From assembly GCA_025618425.1 (NCBI GenBank), contig CM046850.1, positions 23,942,907 to 24,006,906 on the forward strand: DNA of 64,000 nt. Direction: 5' to 3'. Source of the stretch: Heliocidaris tuberculata. Lineage: Eukaryota > Echinodermata > Echinoidea > Camarodonta > Echinometridae. The position numbers and the translations under genes are program-made. Position 1 is the stretch's first letter. Each line of letters begins with the position of its first letter. The notes under the pieces are model-generated. The model made no database searches. It had not been told where the DNA came from and was given only the letters and a program-made list of their open reading frames with translations. Positions 1 to 10,656 of this stretch are shown here, piece by piece.

Positions 1-519
1 AACAATGTTTCAAGACGTCAAAGGCAGCCATATCAACATGTTTACATAAAGCTATTATATTCCACTAGTCTATTTAATTTCACTCTTGATTATGTATACT
101 GAAAGAAAATCGGAATTTCAGATGAGGCAAACGTCACCCAGTATAGTTTTGAGGCCGAAAGCACAACCCTTTTTTCCACTATGGCCTGCGTTGTCATTAC
201 CCAGAATTATGCGAAAATAATCGAGGTAGAGTTTCGTTTTGGCAATTCATTTTATTGAGTTTTTCTCACCTCGTCGAATTTAAAATTCAAAGTTGGTACC
301 CTCACCTAGTTTATCAAGCCATCTAGTCAAAAATGCCCTACGGTGTTATCTAAGAAAGGAAGATCCAGTCCGTTGCATTATACTCCGACCAAGGTAGAAA
401 CTCCATCAATATCGAAAAATTATCTTTAATGATTCGATTCCGAAAATGAGGTTAATTCTTTCTTGTCTATGATGGACAGGCTAGGCTTTTACATCTTTAT
501 ATTTACACGTCTGTCGAAC
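1..519. other. Unassigned non-coding stretch
   Basis: No coding region, RNA gene or recognisable repeat is visible. The sequence is mildly AT-rich and ends where a G-tract transposon-like element starts at about 520. Confidence 0.4.
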
Positions 520-836
520 CAATGGCGGATTTAGGGGAGGGGGGGGGGGGGGGGGGAACCGGCCTATGCCATAATGTTTAAACCCAGGTGACGTACCTTC
601 AGAATACAACCCCAAGAATACCCCCCCCCCCCTTTCTTCTCTCTTTATTATTATTATTATTATTATTATTGTATTTGGAGCTTGCTTGTCAGTGAATATT
701 AGAGTAAAAAAGTACCCAAAAATGAAATAACTTTTTTTTGGGGGGGGGGGGGGGGCTTGTCAGAAAATTTTCGAAATTTTTGCCCCTCTCCTTTTTTTTG
801 GGGGGGGGGGGGACAACACTCTGGATCCGCCCCCTG
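520..836. mobile_element. hAT-like G-tract element, degenerate
   Basis: The left end reads CAATGGCGGATTTAGG and the right end TGGATCCGCCCCCTG, matching the terminal pattern of the CAGGGGCGGATCC elements elsewhere in this window (for example 27716-28073). Inside are several G or C runs, a (TTA)n tract at about 646-671, and the family motif CTTGTCAGAAAATTTTCG near 757-774. I see no convincing 8-bp target duplication, so this is an old or rearranged copy. Confidence 0.5.
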
Positions 837-2652
837 TGTATATATATTTACTTGCCTATTATCTTTGTGTTATAGAATACACTTGTGTCACTAATTATTG
901 CCAATGGCTGTAACGAAGCCATCAGCTCCTGTACAAAAGTGTAAGAGTTTGAGATTCATTTGCTATTTTCTCTTATTCCCCCCCCCCCCCCTCTTAACGA
1001 GGGGAAACGACACATTCTCCAGGATGCATAGACCTGAAGAAAGAAAAAAAATGCTGCTTTAACCAGTAAGACTACTTCTATGTGCTTTCAGCTTTCTTTC
1101 TATTTCTGACATATGACATAACAACAGTGAGTGATATAATGTTGGAAAGATTATGCTACGAAGATTTACACATTTCAGCAGCGAATGGAGTTCTCCCCCC
1201 CCCCCCCCCCCCCCACTACCACCACCACCTCCTAATTCGACTTCTCTATTGCAACGTGTTGGCATCTCCCGCCCGAGTACAATTGTCCGTAACCCACCAT
1301 GCCCACTTCCCCCCCCCCCCCCAATCCAATGAAAAGAATCTATATAGCCTATGCTCGACATCGTGACCATGTCGCTTGCACAATTTCCACAATTCAATTG
1401 ACTTGTGCTACCCCCGAATGCCACTTTTTTTGTCTACTTCTGAATGGTTTATTTCCCATATATTCTGGTACCCGGTGAGTTTGTTCATTTTCATAGGCTA
1501 TGCATGAATTCTCGAAGCTACATGGTATGTTGACTTGATACCTCACGTACCTATTCATCATATCCCCTTTCATCCAAAGGTGCGAAATGCGGGGTGCAGG
1601 TCAATAGTATTGCAAGGGCCTGTTCTTAAAAACTTGTTTTTGAAGGGCGGACGATGCTATTCCTTCATACATATATCAAGAAAAATGTTGCAGTGAGAAT
1701 ACGACATTATCAAAAAACTGATTATAGTCCCACTGTGAACAGCACAATTATTGGCGATCAACGGCGTTGGTCAGGCTTAGGTTTTTGTTGAATATATCCC
1801 ATTATGTTTCTACTGCTTCACCTCATCTCTTTTACCTAATACTATGAATGCAGGAAATTAACTTTTGGATCGACCCAATAAAAACAATTTCAGATAATTG
1901 GTAATAAGCTGAACTGGTGAGAATAGTCTCCCCCCCCCCCCCCCCCTTTTTTTCAAGTTCCTGTATACGACACGAATACGAACAGACCAAATAATTCCTC
2001 ATCAACCCCAGAATTATAAAGAAAAAGACTTTCAAAGTGAAAATTATAAGAGAAAGGGCCCCCGCAAGCATTACTGGATATGAAAACTTTTGGGGAAAAT
2101 TTACTAATAGTAGGTGGACAACAAATATCTCACTTAAAGATATCACAATCACTTTCAGCTTGTTGACATGACAAATAACAAAAGAGTTTTACAATCTCAA
2201 ATAATTAATCAAAAATGGCTTCTCAAGTCTCAAAATATATACGTCATTAAAATTGACAAAGAAAACGATTCAGAAGAGGAAAGGGAATGAGATGAAACAG
2301 ATTTTAATCAACAGTATTTGTTCAATTCATTTTTTGCCAAAACATGAATTTGACAAGGTCACCCCACCATTATAAATCCACTCTTTTCCCCTCCCCATTT
2401 TTTATTCGGTCACATTTTTCTACTTTATAAACACTTTATGATTTGTTTATTGTCAATGTATATCTACATTTGTATTCATTACAAGATTGAAATTCACTTT
2501 TTATCCTCTCTAATCAATCATATCCCCTTGCAAACATGTAGCTGGCAAAGTAATTACAAGATTGTAACCCACTTTTATCCTCCCCATTTCAGTGAGTCAT
2601 ACTGTATTTCTACTTTTATTGCTTCGTGATATTTTTTGGATCAGTGTAGATC
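837..2652. other. Unassigned stretch with C homopolymers
   Basis: Long C runs occur near 980-991, 1195-1214, 1311-1321 and 1931-1946. They create apparent proline- or glycine-rich frames that are not credible genes. No exon with splice sites or conserved protein was recognised. Confidence 0.4.
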
Positions 2653-2654
2653 TA

Positions 2655-4036
2655 CAGTGCGTCCAAGAAAAAACAACAAAGGGTTATTATGACCACACTA
2701 TGTGCTCTATGACAATAATTATCTATTTTCCATAAACTAGAAACATTATGCTTTTAAAATGAAACCTTGATGGCATCCATACGTACATGCTTTATCGAGC
2801 AGCAGCATTTTGAAAATGACATGTAAAAACTCAGTTGTGCCGGATTTGGGTAAAACCGTGAACATGGTGAAGACGTTACACTAAAAAATAACTGTAAAAC
2901 TACAGGTTTTCTGGCCCTTGGAATTACAAGTTATTGCCGTTATTTCAGTTTTATAGTCTTTTTCTCTGTAAAACAACAGCAAATTTGTTGGTTTACCGGA
3001 AATCAGCATATATTTACAATCGCCCGACAAAAAAAAACACTGTTAAAAAAACATTTTCTCATATTTTAACAAGTTACCCTGTTAAATTACAAATCTTTTC
3101 CATGATTCCGTTTTAATTTACATAGATTTTCCTGTTAAAAATTAAAGGTTCTGCTATTTAACAACAAACCCACCCCCCCCCCCCGGAAATCTGTTATTTT
3201 ACATGACTGTACTGTGGAAAATGGGCATTCCCGGCATCCTGACTGCCAGGAAATTTCCCGTGAAAATTTTTTTTTAAAGTGTAGTATCACATGGGAAAAA
3301 GGAATAAAGGGGAAATACCAGCTTTAGAGATATAGAACGTGAAATTTCCTTGTTATTTCAAAAATCAGTAAATATCCCTCAAAAAATGAAAAAGTGCCCT
3401 CGGTGTGATGGAAAAGGTGCCACTCCTGAGGTGGGAAATTACCATAATCTTGATATTTTTCTGCCTTATGTGCCATTTCTACCTTGTATTTCCATTTGAT
3501 GACAATGGAAAGTGTTACCTTTACTTTTATGAAAAATATCACCTTTCTGTCCGCTTTATTCTTAAAAAAAACTTCAGTTCAGAAAAAAAAAAACCAACAA
3601 AAAACTGCTTTTCATTTCGATTTCAGGTACCATTTCAATACAAAACATGCCCTTACTTTACCTCCAACATCGACCATACATTGACCATCCTTTATTTTAT
3701 GATGAGGGCATTATCCTCGCCCTCATTATTGAAATAAACAGATGAAAACCATCTCTCATAGGGTTTTAAAAGTCATGTTACATTTGAGTCATGTTCGCAT
3801 GTGATCCTAACGTTTTCACGGTTTTACCCAAACCCAGCACAACTGAGTTTTTACATGTCATTTTCAAAATGCTGCTGCTCGGTAAAGCATGCATGTACAG
3901 ATGGATGCCATCAAGGTTTCATTTTAAAAGCATAATGTTTCTAGTTTATGAAAAATAGATAATTTTTGTCATAGAGCACATAGTGTGGTCACAATAACCC
4001 TTTGTTTTATGGCTTCGATTTTTTCTGGACGCACCG
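2655..4036. mobile_element. mariner-like non-autonomous element with about 215-bp TIRs
   Basis: The left end CAGTGCGTCC and right end GGACGCACCG are inverted matches and are each flanked by TA, as expected for Tc1/mariner targets. The arms (about 2655-2870 and 3815-4036) stay inverted-complementary for more than 200 bp. One shared stretch includes TTGTCATAGAGCACATAGTG on the right arm. The central part holds no transposase. A second element at 2879-3281 is inserted just inside the left arm. The superfamily is inferred from the TA flanks and CAGTG start. Confidence 0.75.
2879..3281 (-). mobile_element. MITE with CACTGTAAAAA-type ends, nested copy
   Basis: The element starts CACTAAAAAATAACTGTAAA and ends TTTTAAAGTG, with TA on both sides. 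Its two halves match, in reverse orientation, the copy at 18450-18833. Shared landmarks are the ACCGGAAATCAGCATATATT segment and the CCTGGCAGTCAGGATGCCGG segment. It lies inside the mariner-like element at 2655-4036 and is therefore younger. It is non-coding. Confidence 0.75.
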
Positions 4037-4239
4037 TATATCTACATTCGCATATATTTTAGTCACGTTTCGTCTAATACTGAATGTGAATTTGATTTAC
4101 AGCCAGTAACGAGTGCCTTTGTTTTAAACGAAATTGAAATTATGAGTCATTTATAAGGCAACAGGAGATGATGGAAAAACGTTGTCGCCTTTTGAAAATG
4201 GCAAGATATATTATTTTGGACTCTTTGATATATCTTATC

Positions 4240-6021
4240 CATAACCAGAGGACATGTACCAAGAGGCTGGAAAAAAAAAATCAACGGTGATAATATGCAA
4301 GACTAGTGATATGTCCACTCCAAGTAATTACAGACCAATATCGATATCGGTATTATCAATTGTGAGTAAATTCTTAGAAAAAGCAGTTCACAAACAATTT
4401 TCTGACTTTCTTGACGAAAATGATATATCATGTCCTAACCAGTCTGTATTTCGTCCTTTGCACTCTACTGCAATAACTCTAATGAAATTTGTAGATCAGT
4501 GGTCTTTCAACATTGATAACAATGAGTTAACAGGTGTCGCTTTTATTGATCTGCCCAAAGCATTTGATACAGTCGATTATGATATTCTGTTATGTAAATT
4601 AAAGACCATTGGATGTTCTGATCTGATCATAGTGTTTAGTGGTTTAAATCGTATTTGTCCAACCGAGAACAGTCGGTTTGTGTTTAAGTGGGCAACATCT
4701 AGTTGCTAAAAGTTATCATGGGAGTCCCGCAAGGTTCAATTTTAGGGTCACTTCTGTTTTCTTTATATATAAATAGTTTGCCTAAAGGTATTGATGATGG
4801 TACGCTGACGACACAACTCTAACAGTCAGCGGAAGTAACGTTAAAGAAGTAGAAGAAAAATTTCCCAGAGGTATTTAAAATATATTTGCATGGGTAACCA
4901 AAAACCGTTTAGTCCTTAATGCTGACAAGACAAACGTCATGTTAGTAGGATCAAGATCGGTTGTTAGTAGTGTAAATGATTTTTCTGTCACACTAGACGG
5001 AAGCATTTTGAAAAGAGTAAAGGTGGCAAAATACCTGGGTGTTATGAATGACGAACTTTTACGTTGGACTGAACGTGTTGATAAAAATTATCAAATCTAC
5101 TAAAAAAAAAAAGAAAAAAAAATCAATGTGATTAAGCGTGCTAAAAGCTTTGTTCATACATGATCTCGTAAACTTTTGTATAATGCCATCGTTCTGCCTC
5201 ACTTTGATTATTGCTTCTCGGTCTGGTTTGGACGATTTCAAAGACAAACTCTCAAATTACAAACGGTTCAAAAACGAGCTGCTCGTGTAGTGTTGGGAGA
5301 AGGATTTGATGTTTCTTCCAGTGACATGTTCACGTGCAGTGATAATGTATACATGATATGGCACCCACATATTTAAAGAGAGATTGAAGTCATGTTAGTT
5401 TATTACATGATGACAATACAAGGCACGCTGAAAAAGATGCCTTGTGTGTACCAAAATTTAGGACGGACACATACAAACACAGTCCTTTGGTTTCGGGAAT
5501 TAGAGTGTGGAACGAACTTGAAAGTTCTGTCAAGAAATCACCTACATTGAACAGTTTTTAACATAACTTGAAAGTACAGCTTGCTGCAGGAGACGTTTAA
5601 GTGAATATCGTTTACATTGCATATTGATTAACGGGAGTTACTGGCAAAATTATTCAAATACATTTTTCTATGAAATTTACTTGTTTATTAAAAACCTTTT
5701 GATGACATGAAGCTTTTGAAAGTGAATGAATGTCAACACTCATTGTAATAGTTATTGGTGTTTTCATTGGTATTTATGCTGTATACAGACTCAATTATTA
5801 TGCTGTATAATGAACGGTCAAAGTGTATTGTGTGAATAACAATACTATTTTTTAATATATTCTATGTAAATATGTATATCTAATTTTTGGTATCCCAAGT
5901 GGGGATTTATATTGAACCAAGAGCATCTATTCATTTTGTTTATGAGCGTATGTATATATTTTTGGGGGATGTCAAAAAGTAATTGATGACCTTTCATCTC
6001 ATTTAAAAACCAAGTACCGAA

Positions 6022-6066
<45 letters not shown>

Positions 6067-6294
6067 CAATGATTTTAGAAATATGCACCAATACGTTTTT
6101 GAAACTTTCCATTTATTACAAGGATACCAGATAATATGTCTATATACCTAAATATCTTCTGTATTTTGTTTTATTCCTGTAATGATTTTATATTGTTACT
6201 TAAATAATATCTTTGTTATCAAACAGGGCCTCATGGAAGGCCACCGTCACTGGTGAAAATGTGCTACCCTGTATAAATATCAGAAAGGAATAAA
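4240..6294 (+). pseudogene. Non-LTR retrotransposon (CR1/L2/Jockey-type LINE) RT pseudogene
   Basis: Frames at 4254-5600 encode recognisable LINE reverse transcriptase blocks in order: SNYRPISI...LEKAVHKQ, then FIDLPKAFDTVDYDIL, then VPQGSILGSLLFSLYIN, then a damaged YADD region where bases before GCTGACGACACAAC are lost, then LNADKTNVMLVGS and KYLGV, then LYNAIVLPHFDYCFSVW, and finally the C-terminal FRTDTYKHSPLVSGIRVWNE. Stops and frameshifts between blocks make it inactive. It is truncated at the 5' end: endonuclease and ORF1 are absent. The 3' region ends with CTACCCTGTATAAAT and an AATAAA-type tail, now split by a hAT-like insertion at 6295. The exact clade needs a tree. Confidence 0.9.
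6021..6067. repeat. (GT)n(AT)n microsatellite
   Basis: About 13 GT units are followed by about 10 AT units, inside the 3' region of the LINE pseudogene. Confidence 0.95.
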
Positions 6295-6563
6295 CAGGGG
6301 CGGCGCCAGGGCATTTTGATAGGAGGGGCAAGACGACCTAAAGATGACGTCATATTTTTTCTCCATTAAATAACAGGGGTAATATAGAGTTATATATGTT
6401 TAAGACCTCTCTTTTTAATACTCCTCTTTCTTCTTTCTTCCCTTTTCTTCCCTTTTCTTCCTCCTTTTCTTCTTTTTTTCTTCTTTTTTTTCTTTTTTCA
6501 CTACTTGAAAAATCATAGGGGGGGCGGTCGCCCCCTCTGCCCCCCCCTGTAGCGCCGCCCCTG
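6295..6563. mobile_element. hAT-type MITE with perfect 8-bp TSD
   Basis: The ends are CAGGGGCGGCGCC and GGCGCCGCCCCTG-like (right end GCGCCGCCCCTG). The 8-bp direct repeat GGAATAAA flanks it at 6287-6294 and 6564-6571, diagnostic of hAT-type insertion. The interior is a polypyrimidine tract and G/C runs with no coding capacity. It sits in the A-rich tail of the older LINE copy: removing it restores a continuous AATAAATAAA tail. Confidence 0.88.
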
Positions 6564-6967
6564 GGAATAAATAAAAAGATAAAAGAGATGACGATATACT
6601 ATGAGAATAGTTCAAGATAACGTATAAAATCTTTGACTTCATTGCTGCATCTACCATGTCTACTTTGAATTGCGACGAGTATTTTGCTCTTCATCGACAG
6701 AAATCATATAGACACTTGATGAAATGATAACTAGGTGTCTAACCGCTGCTGAAAATCGGCATTGGCGGTATTATTTTTTTTTTAATCCATGGTGTATTAA
6801 TCATCTCGTCGACTGGCTTGAATTAAAAAAAAAAATAAATAAAGAGTAAAAATAATTTTTAAATGCACACACAAAAAAGATGATCAGCGCAAATGATAAA
6901 AATCCATATAAGAACAAATAAACTTCAGACATGTTTAGAACATAAGAAAAACATAAAACGTTGTATT

Positions 6968-7063
6968 ATGACAAAATGGTTATTACTGTTTATCACAATA
7001 TACTTCAGTGGAATGCACATATCCGAAGGATCTGCAGTGCAAATAATCAATGGCAAGTTCGAG
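6968..7063 (+). CDS. Candidate signal-peptide exon of a small secreted peptide
   Basis: An ATG opens a 32-codon frame beginning MTKWLLLFITIYFSGMHISE, a plausible signal peptide with a charged residue before a hydrophobic core. The frame reaches GAG|GTATTT, an acceptable 5' splice donor, in phase 0. The next good 3' splice site in the same phase is at 7664|7665, and that exon ends after 33 more codons. The intron would contain the foldback repeat at 7196-7540. No family was recognised. Chance hydrophobic frames are common in AT-rich DNA, so transcription evidence is needed. Confidence 0.32.
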
Positions 7064-7195
7064 GTATTTTGTCCCACACTTTACTCACTACTTCAAATAT
7101 TTTTGTATTATTTTGAGAAGAGTGTATCAGTTTGAGAGCTTTGCTAAAGGTTGGATCAGAGGACATATGACAAGAATAATGATACTTTGGATGTT

Positions 7196-7540
7196 AAAGG
7201 GAAGCTTGAGTTCTGGGAAAGGTAAAAAATGATTTGTGAGCTTTCTCATTCTTATTATGTTAGTTTGGAAGATTATCATAGTAGATATGTCCGCTCACAT
7301 AACATTCAAAATATGACAAGAAACAGCTGAAATGTTCGGGCAGAACATTTGTGTGTGCAGTGCATGTGAATCTCAGCAGGATTGAGTCAATTTCTTATAA
7401 TTTTGGTGATTCCAAAACCTTACAGCATACAATTCTTATGTGCTATATAACCAACCTTTCCCAATTGCTTTGAGCAGTGTTGAGACAATTTCTTTCACAA
7501 TTTAATATCATATGACCATAACTCTACTTTATCTTTAATA
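7196..7540 (+). repeat. Foldback dispersed repeat, copy A
   Basis: This is one of three related copies (others at 16671-17160 and 23640-24030). Common features are a terminal TTGAGTTCTGGGAAAG, a central near-palindrome around GCTGAAATGTTCGGGC, and a right part with CCAATTGCTTTGAG. In copy C both ends carry the GAACTCAAC motif in inverted orientation, suggesting an inverted-repeat transposon. It has no coding capacity. Copy A preserves the empty site of the small hAT insertion found in copy B. Confidence 0.7.
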
Positions 7541-7664
7541 GCGTTCAGTATTTCATGAAAATTGGTAACGTATGGGACAAAAAATATCAAATACCTTGCC
7601 CTTGCCCTTACTTAATTTCTCTTTATTTCCATGAGGTACTTTGTTTTTTTATCTTTCGGTTCAG

Positions 7665-7766
7665 CATCAGATATCTAGATATAAGAGAAATAATTATTGC
7701 ACGATATCAAGGCTATTCAAAGCACTTCTACATTTCCCGAGAAACCATGGTAATAAAATCTTATAG
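7665..7766 (+). CDS. Candidate 3' exon of the small secreted peptide
   Basis: A strong polypyrimidine tract (TTGTTTTTTTATCTTTCGG) precedes TTCAG|CATCAG. The open frame runs 33 codons to a TAG at 7764-7766, in phase with the exon at 6968-7063. It includes a dibasic site (RYKR), after which an 18-residue stretch starts NNYCTISRLFKALLHFPR. The joined product would be 65 residues: signal peptide, short spacer, basic cleavage site and a C-terminal peptide. This layout suits a peptide hormone, but there is one unpaired cysteine and no similarity I recognise. Only splice phase and layout support it. Confidence 0.3.
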   Translation, partial: HQISRYKRNNYCTISRLFKALLHFPRNHGNKIL

Positions 7767-7911
7767 GCCTTTGACATAGTTTGGAATTGGAGACATTTCT
7801 TCCGTCTCCTATTTCACTTGTCTTCAAATATTTGAATCTACCTCTGAGAACTCTCACTCAGAAAAAAAAACACCAAGTGAAACAGAGCACCCTTCACCGA
7901 ACAAATAATTT

Positions 7912-8235
7912 TCAAGAGGAGGAGTTTTTCAAGAGCGAGAGAAACATCGGCATCATCTTCACGGCCGATTTATCCTTCAAGAGAGTATTCAGCATGGCAT
8001 CTTTCGCACTGATGCGATCCGGAGGATCACCTGACAGCTTGGGCACGCCCATCATCATCCCTAGCAACGGAGCCAACTGCTCGAGGTGCGATGCTTTCTT
8101 GTTGTCTCTTCCTCCCCCGGCGCCTCCGGCTCCTTGGTTTAAAGAACGCTCTGCTTTCTTCTTCGTCAGGATCTGAGTAAAAATAATCCGGAGCAAATCG
8201 ATACTGCCACTGGTTTGAACTTTCTGTTCAATCCT
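7912..8235 (-). CDS. Terminal exon (3 of 3) of predicted peptide-precursor-like secreted protein
   Basis: The reverse strand has an open frame ending in TGA at 7912-7914. Its codon use and composition look coding, and it is clearly GC-richer than its surroundings. It joins in phase 0 to the exon at 11932-12116. The likely acceptor is TTGTTGGAG|AGG; a second in-phase choice is GAACAG|AAA at 8223. The segment SGSIDLLRIIFTQILTKKKA forms an amphipathic helix resembling the SIDLLR/PLDVLR core of CRF/DH44 hormones. It is followed by a glycine-rich GAGGAGGGR, a KK pair and a helical tail ending SLLKNSSS. Joining exons 2 and 3 creates a KR (or KK) dibasic pair just before this segment, giving a peptide of about 40 residues. 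The CRF link is a guess: the usual C-terminal amide pattern is missing. The opposite strand is also open but with an unlikely composition. Confidence 0.7.
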   Translation of the reverse strand, partial: RIEQKVQTSGSIDLLRIIFTQILTKKKAERSLNQGAGGAGGGRDNKKASHLEQLAPLLGMMMGVPKLSGDPPDRISAKDAMLNTLLKDKSAVKMMPMFLSLLKNSSS

Positions 8236-8262
8236 CTCCAACAAATAATTGAAGAAAACATG

Positions 8263-8401
8263 CCTTATAACTCAGTCACACCGCCAAAACGACTGCAAGC
8301 CGACTTTAAACCGACATATTATTGACATTTGGTGTGATGGATTTTTTGTTCGGTTTTTTGTCGGTCTGATGTCGGTCTTGTTGGTGTGACTGAGTTATTA
8401 T
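8263..8401. mobile_element. MITE with ATAACTCAGTCACACC inverted ends
   Basis: The 16-bp ends ATAACTCAGTCACACC and GGTGTGACTGAGTTAT are perfect inverted repeats, and the arms continue with GACCGACAT-type matches. The direct repeat AGAAAACATG (10 bp) flanks it at 8253-8262 and 8402-8411. This length suits a Mutator-like target duplication, though the superfamily is not certain. The element lies only about 27 bp upstream of the exon 3 splice acceptor of the minus-strand gene. A larger relative is at 36134-37013. Confidence 0.75.
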
Positions 8402-8653
8402 AGAAAACATGTTAGAAGAACTTGTCGATCCTTTTTATAACTCAGCTAAGCTTTGTAGGAAGAAATGACAACTATCGCCTCAACCGTACACAAAAACATA
8501 TTATCACAAGTTTAATTCCAATAACATAACACAAGTATGGAGATGAAATAATGACTGCTTGAGGATCGAAGACAACTATAAGTACACAATATATTTCTGA
8601 GGGGTCATTGGTGTGGAGGTATAAGTTCATATTAAATGGGTGAGGGGTGGAGA

Positions 8654-8792
8654 CATGGGTCGCGGAAGGGGGGGGGGCTGGGGGCTGCAGCCCCCCCCCC
8701 ACTTTTTTGAGTAGACACGTTAAAAAAAAAATCTCGAAAAAAAGGCTCGAAAATTGTCATTAATGAGTGAAATCAGATCAGCCCCCACCCCC

Positions 8793-8829
<37 letters not shown>

Positions 8830-8852
8830 TCAAAAACGCTCCGCGGCCCCTG
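8654..8852. mobile_element. hAT-like CATGGGCCGCGG element, copy 1
   Basis: The left end CATGGGTCGCGG and right end CCGCGGCCCCTG are inverted matches. The interior matches the copy at 12542-12713: a GGGGGCTGCAGCCCCC palindrome, a GAGTAGACACGTT segment and TCGAAAATTGTCATTAATGA. This copy has expanded a (CA)n tract at about 8797-8827. It is non-coding and lies in intron 2 of the minus-strand gene. Confidence 0.7.
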
Positions 8853-8876
8853 GGAGAGAGTGAAAGAGAGGGAGGG

Positions 8877-8880
8877 AAAG

Positions 8881-8915
<35 letters not shown>

Positions 8916-8919
8916 ATAA
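8877..8919. repeat. (AAAG)n microsatellite
   Basis: A run of about ten AAAG units follows the hAT-like element end. The long frames here on either strand are translations of this repeat, not genes. Confidence 0.95.
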
Positions 8920-9034
8920 AGGAGAGAAAGAAGCAAGGTACGCCAAAAACTTGTTGGTAGGATAATGACCATCAACACTAGATGGCGCACCATTAAAAAT
9001 GTCGATTGTCCCTCCCATCTCCTTATTGAGAACT

Positions 9035-9862
9035 TTAAAGGGGCATGAAAGGCAACAAACATTAGCCGATTATCATGTATATAATTGTCAGCCTGTTAAA
9101 ATTATCTTGAAATTACTCCTATTTGATTATTTAAGAAGAAGAACAATGACTCAAAAGCTGAAGTTTCCTTACCATACATTATCCCATGGGAGGGGGGGGG
9201 GGGCTGCCATTTTCCTTACAAAGTAATGTCAGAGCAGTGTTATTTATGAGATACCCACTGACCTGTATACTAGCTACGATGACACTCATGATCACCTGTG
9301 GAATGCATGACACTGGATTTCATCATAATAGACCATTTTTGTAGTCATGTACATTCAAATGAAGGGATTTTTATCCTGTCATATAACCTAATTGTGTGAA
9401 GATATTTGGCTCATCTGTTTCATAGGTGAGACAGTTTCTTTTGATAAGCAGGATTTGACATGTACAAGTCGTTGCTTGGTCAGACAAAGACATAGACAAT
9501 TATTCAAAGAAGTGACAAAGACCTACATACAACTGCTCCACACAACATCATCTGTGCGAGAGTTGGGGTACTAAGATGGCTGTCATTTTGCAATGGTGGC
9601 TTTGGTTGTACAATCGTTATTCATTATGCAACATCATATCTATTGTGTAAAGGTAAATGGACATGTACTACTATGACATCACAGTTTTTCAAAATGGCAG
9701 CCCCCATGGGATAACATCTAGCAAGGAATCTGCAAACTTTAGAGAGACAGTTCTCCTTGCTGAGCAATCAAATAGGAGTATTTTCAAGATATTTTGGACA
9801 GGCTAACAACTTTCCACATGATTATCAGCTATTTTTTTTTATTGAGTTTCATTCTCCTTTAA
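9035..9862. mobile_element. TTAA-flanked foldback element
   Basis: TTAA lies at both outer ends (9035-9038 and 9859-9862). The left arm begins AAAGGGGCATGAAAG and the right arm ends TTTCATTCTCCTTTAA. The arms (about 9035-9215 and 9660-9862) are inverted copies, including CTCCTATTTGATT on the left against AATCAAATAGGAG on the right. Near the inner ends GGGGCTGCCATTTT pairs with AAAATGGCAGCCCCC. The centre is non-coding. TTAA target choice suggests a piggyBac-like origin (inference). It lies in intron 2 of the minus-strand gene. Confidence 0.75.
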
Positions 9863-10304
9863 TTATCGCACGAAATAATCATCATGAATTAATCCATTCT
9901 GATTTGCAAGAGAACGTGACCTTCTTGTGGGGGAATGGTGTGGATGGGGCCATCGCAACATAACATTGATCTGAGGTCCTCCTCTCTCTTTCTCTTTTTC
10001 TTTTTTCTTTCGTTTTTGAAATTACTATAGCATTTGAATCATAGCCATATCGTCGAATATTCAGTGGATATGAGCCCTGGTGATCTTTTTTGAAATGTGC
10101 AAATGTTTACCCTCATCCACGAACCAGTCTACATGAAATACAATTTGATCAGCTGGCATATATAATAATTGATTACTTGATTTTAATGGCGTTTAAGTGC
10201 CGGGACTGTTACATACTTGTATACCAAAATGTCAAGAGGTGTGAATGTCATGAAAATAAGTGTGCAATTAGCCCCGACCCCCACCCTAACTAAAAGAGAC
10301 AGAC

Positions 10305-10327
10305 ACACAGACAGACAGACAGACAAA
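10305..10327. repeat. (ACAG)n microsatellite
   Basis: Five to six ACAG units following a short CA stretch. Confidence 0.9.
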
Positions 10328-10656
10328 CAGAGAAAGATAATTTGCAAATTAAGGTTTCTTTTCTTATTTTTTAACTGGGGGGAATATGTAAACAACCTCA
10401 AAACTTGCTCGATTTTTTTTCTCCGACATAGCAATTATACTCATTTCTGTTACGAAGGGGGGGGGGGGGGACTTGGCTTCGACATGGAGGCCTATATCCC
10501 ATCCCTCTCAGTTAATATCATTATTTCCATCATGTTTTGGAGATGTCATGTAAAAGAAAGCCATGTAAAATAAGGCATACTGTTCTTGAAAAACAACAGT
10601 CTCCTGATTACCATTTTCTTCGCACAAAGGCTCAAAAGGTACTTTTAAACCGAGTT

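Noticed and set aside
7781..8176. Plus-strand 131-residue frame overlapping exon 3 of the minus-strand gene
   Set aside because: The composition is poor (poly-Pro, Phe-rich) and it mirrors the reverse-strand coding frame. The minus strand has the better codon pattern and splice phasing.
10281..10434. Frames with Asp/Arg/Gln repeats around the ACAG tract
   Set aside because: They are translations of the ACAG microsatellite.
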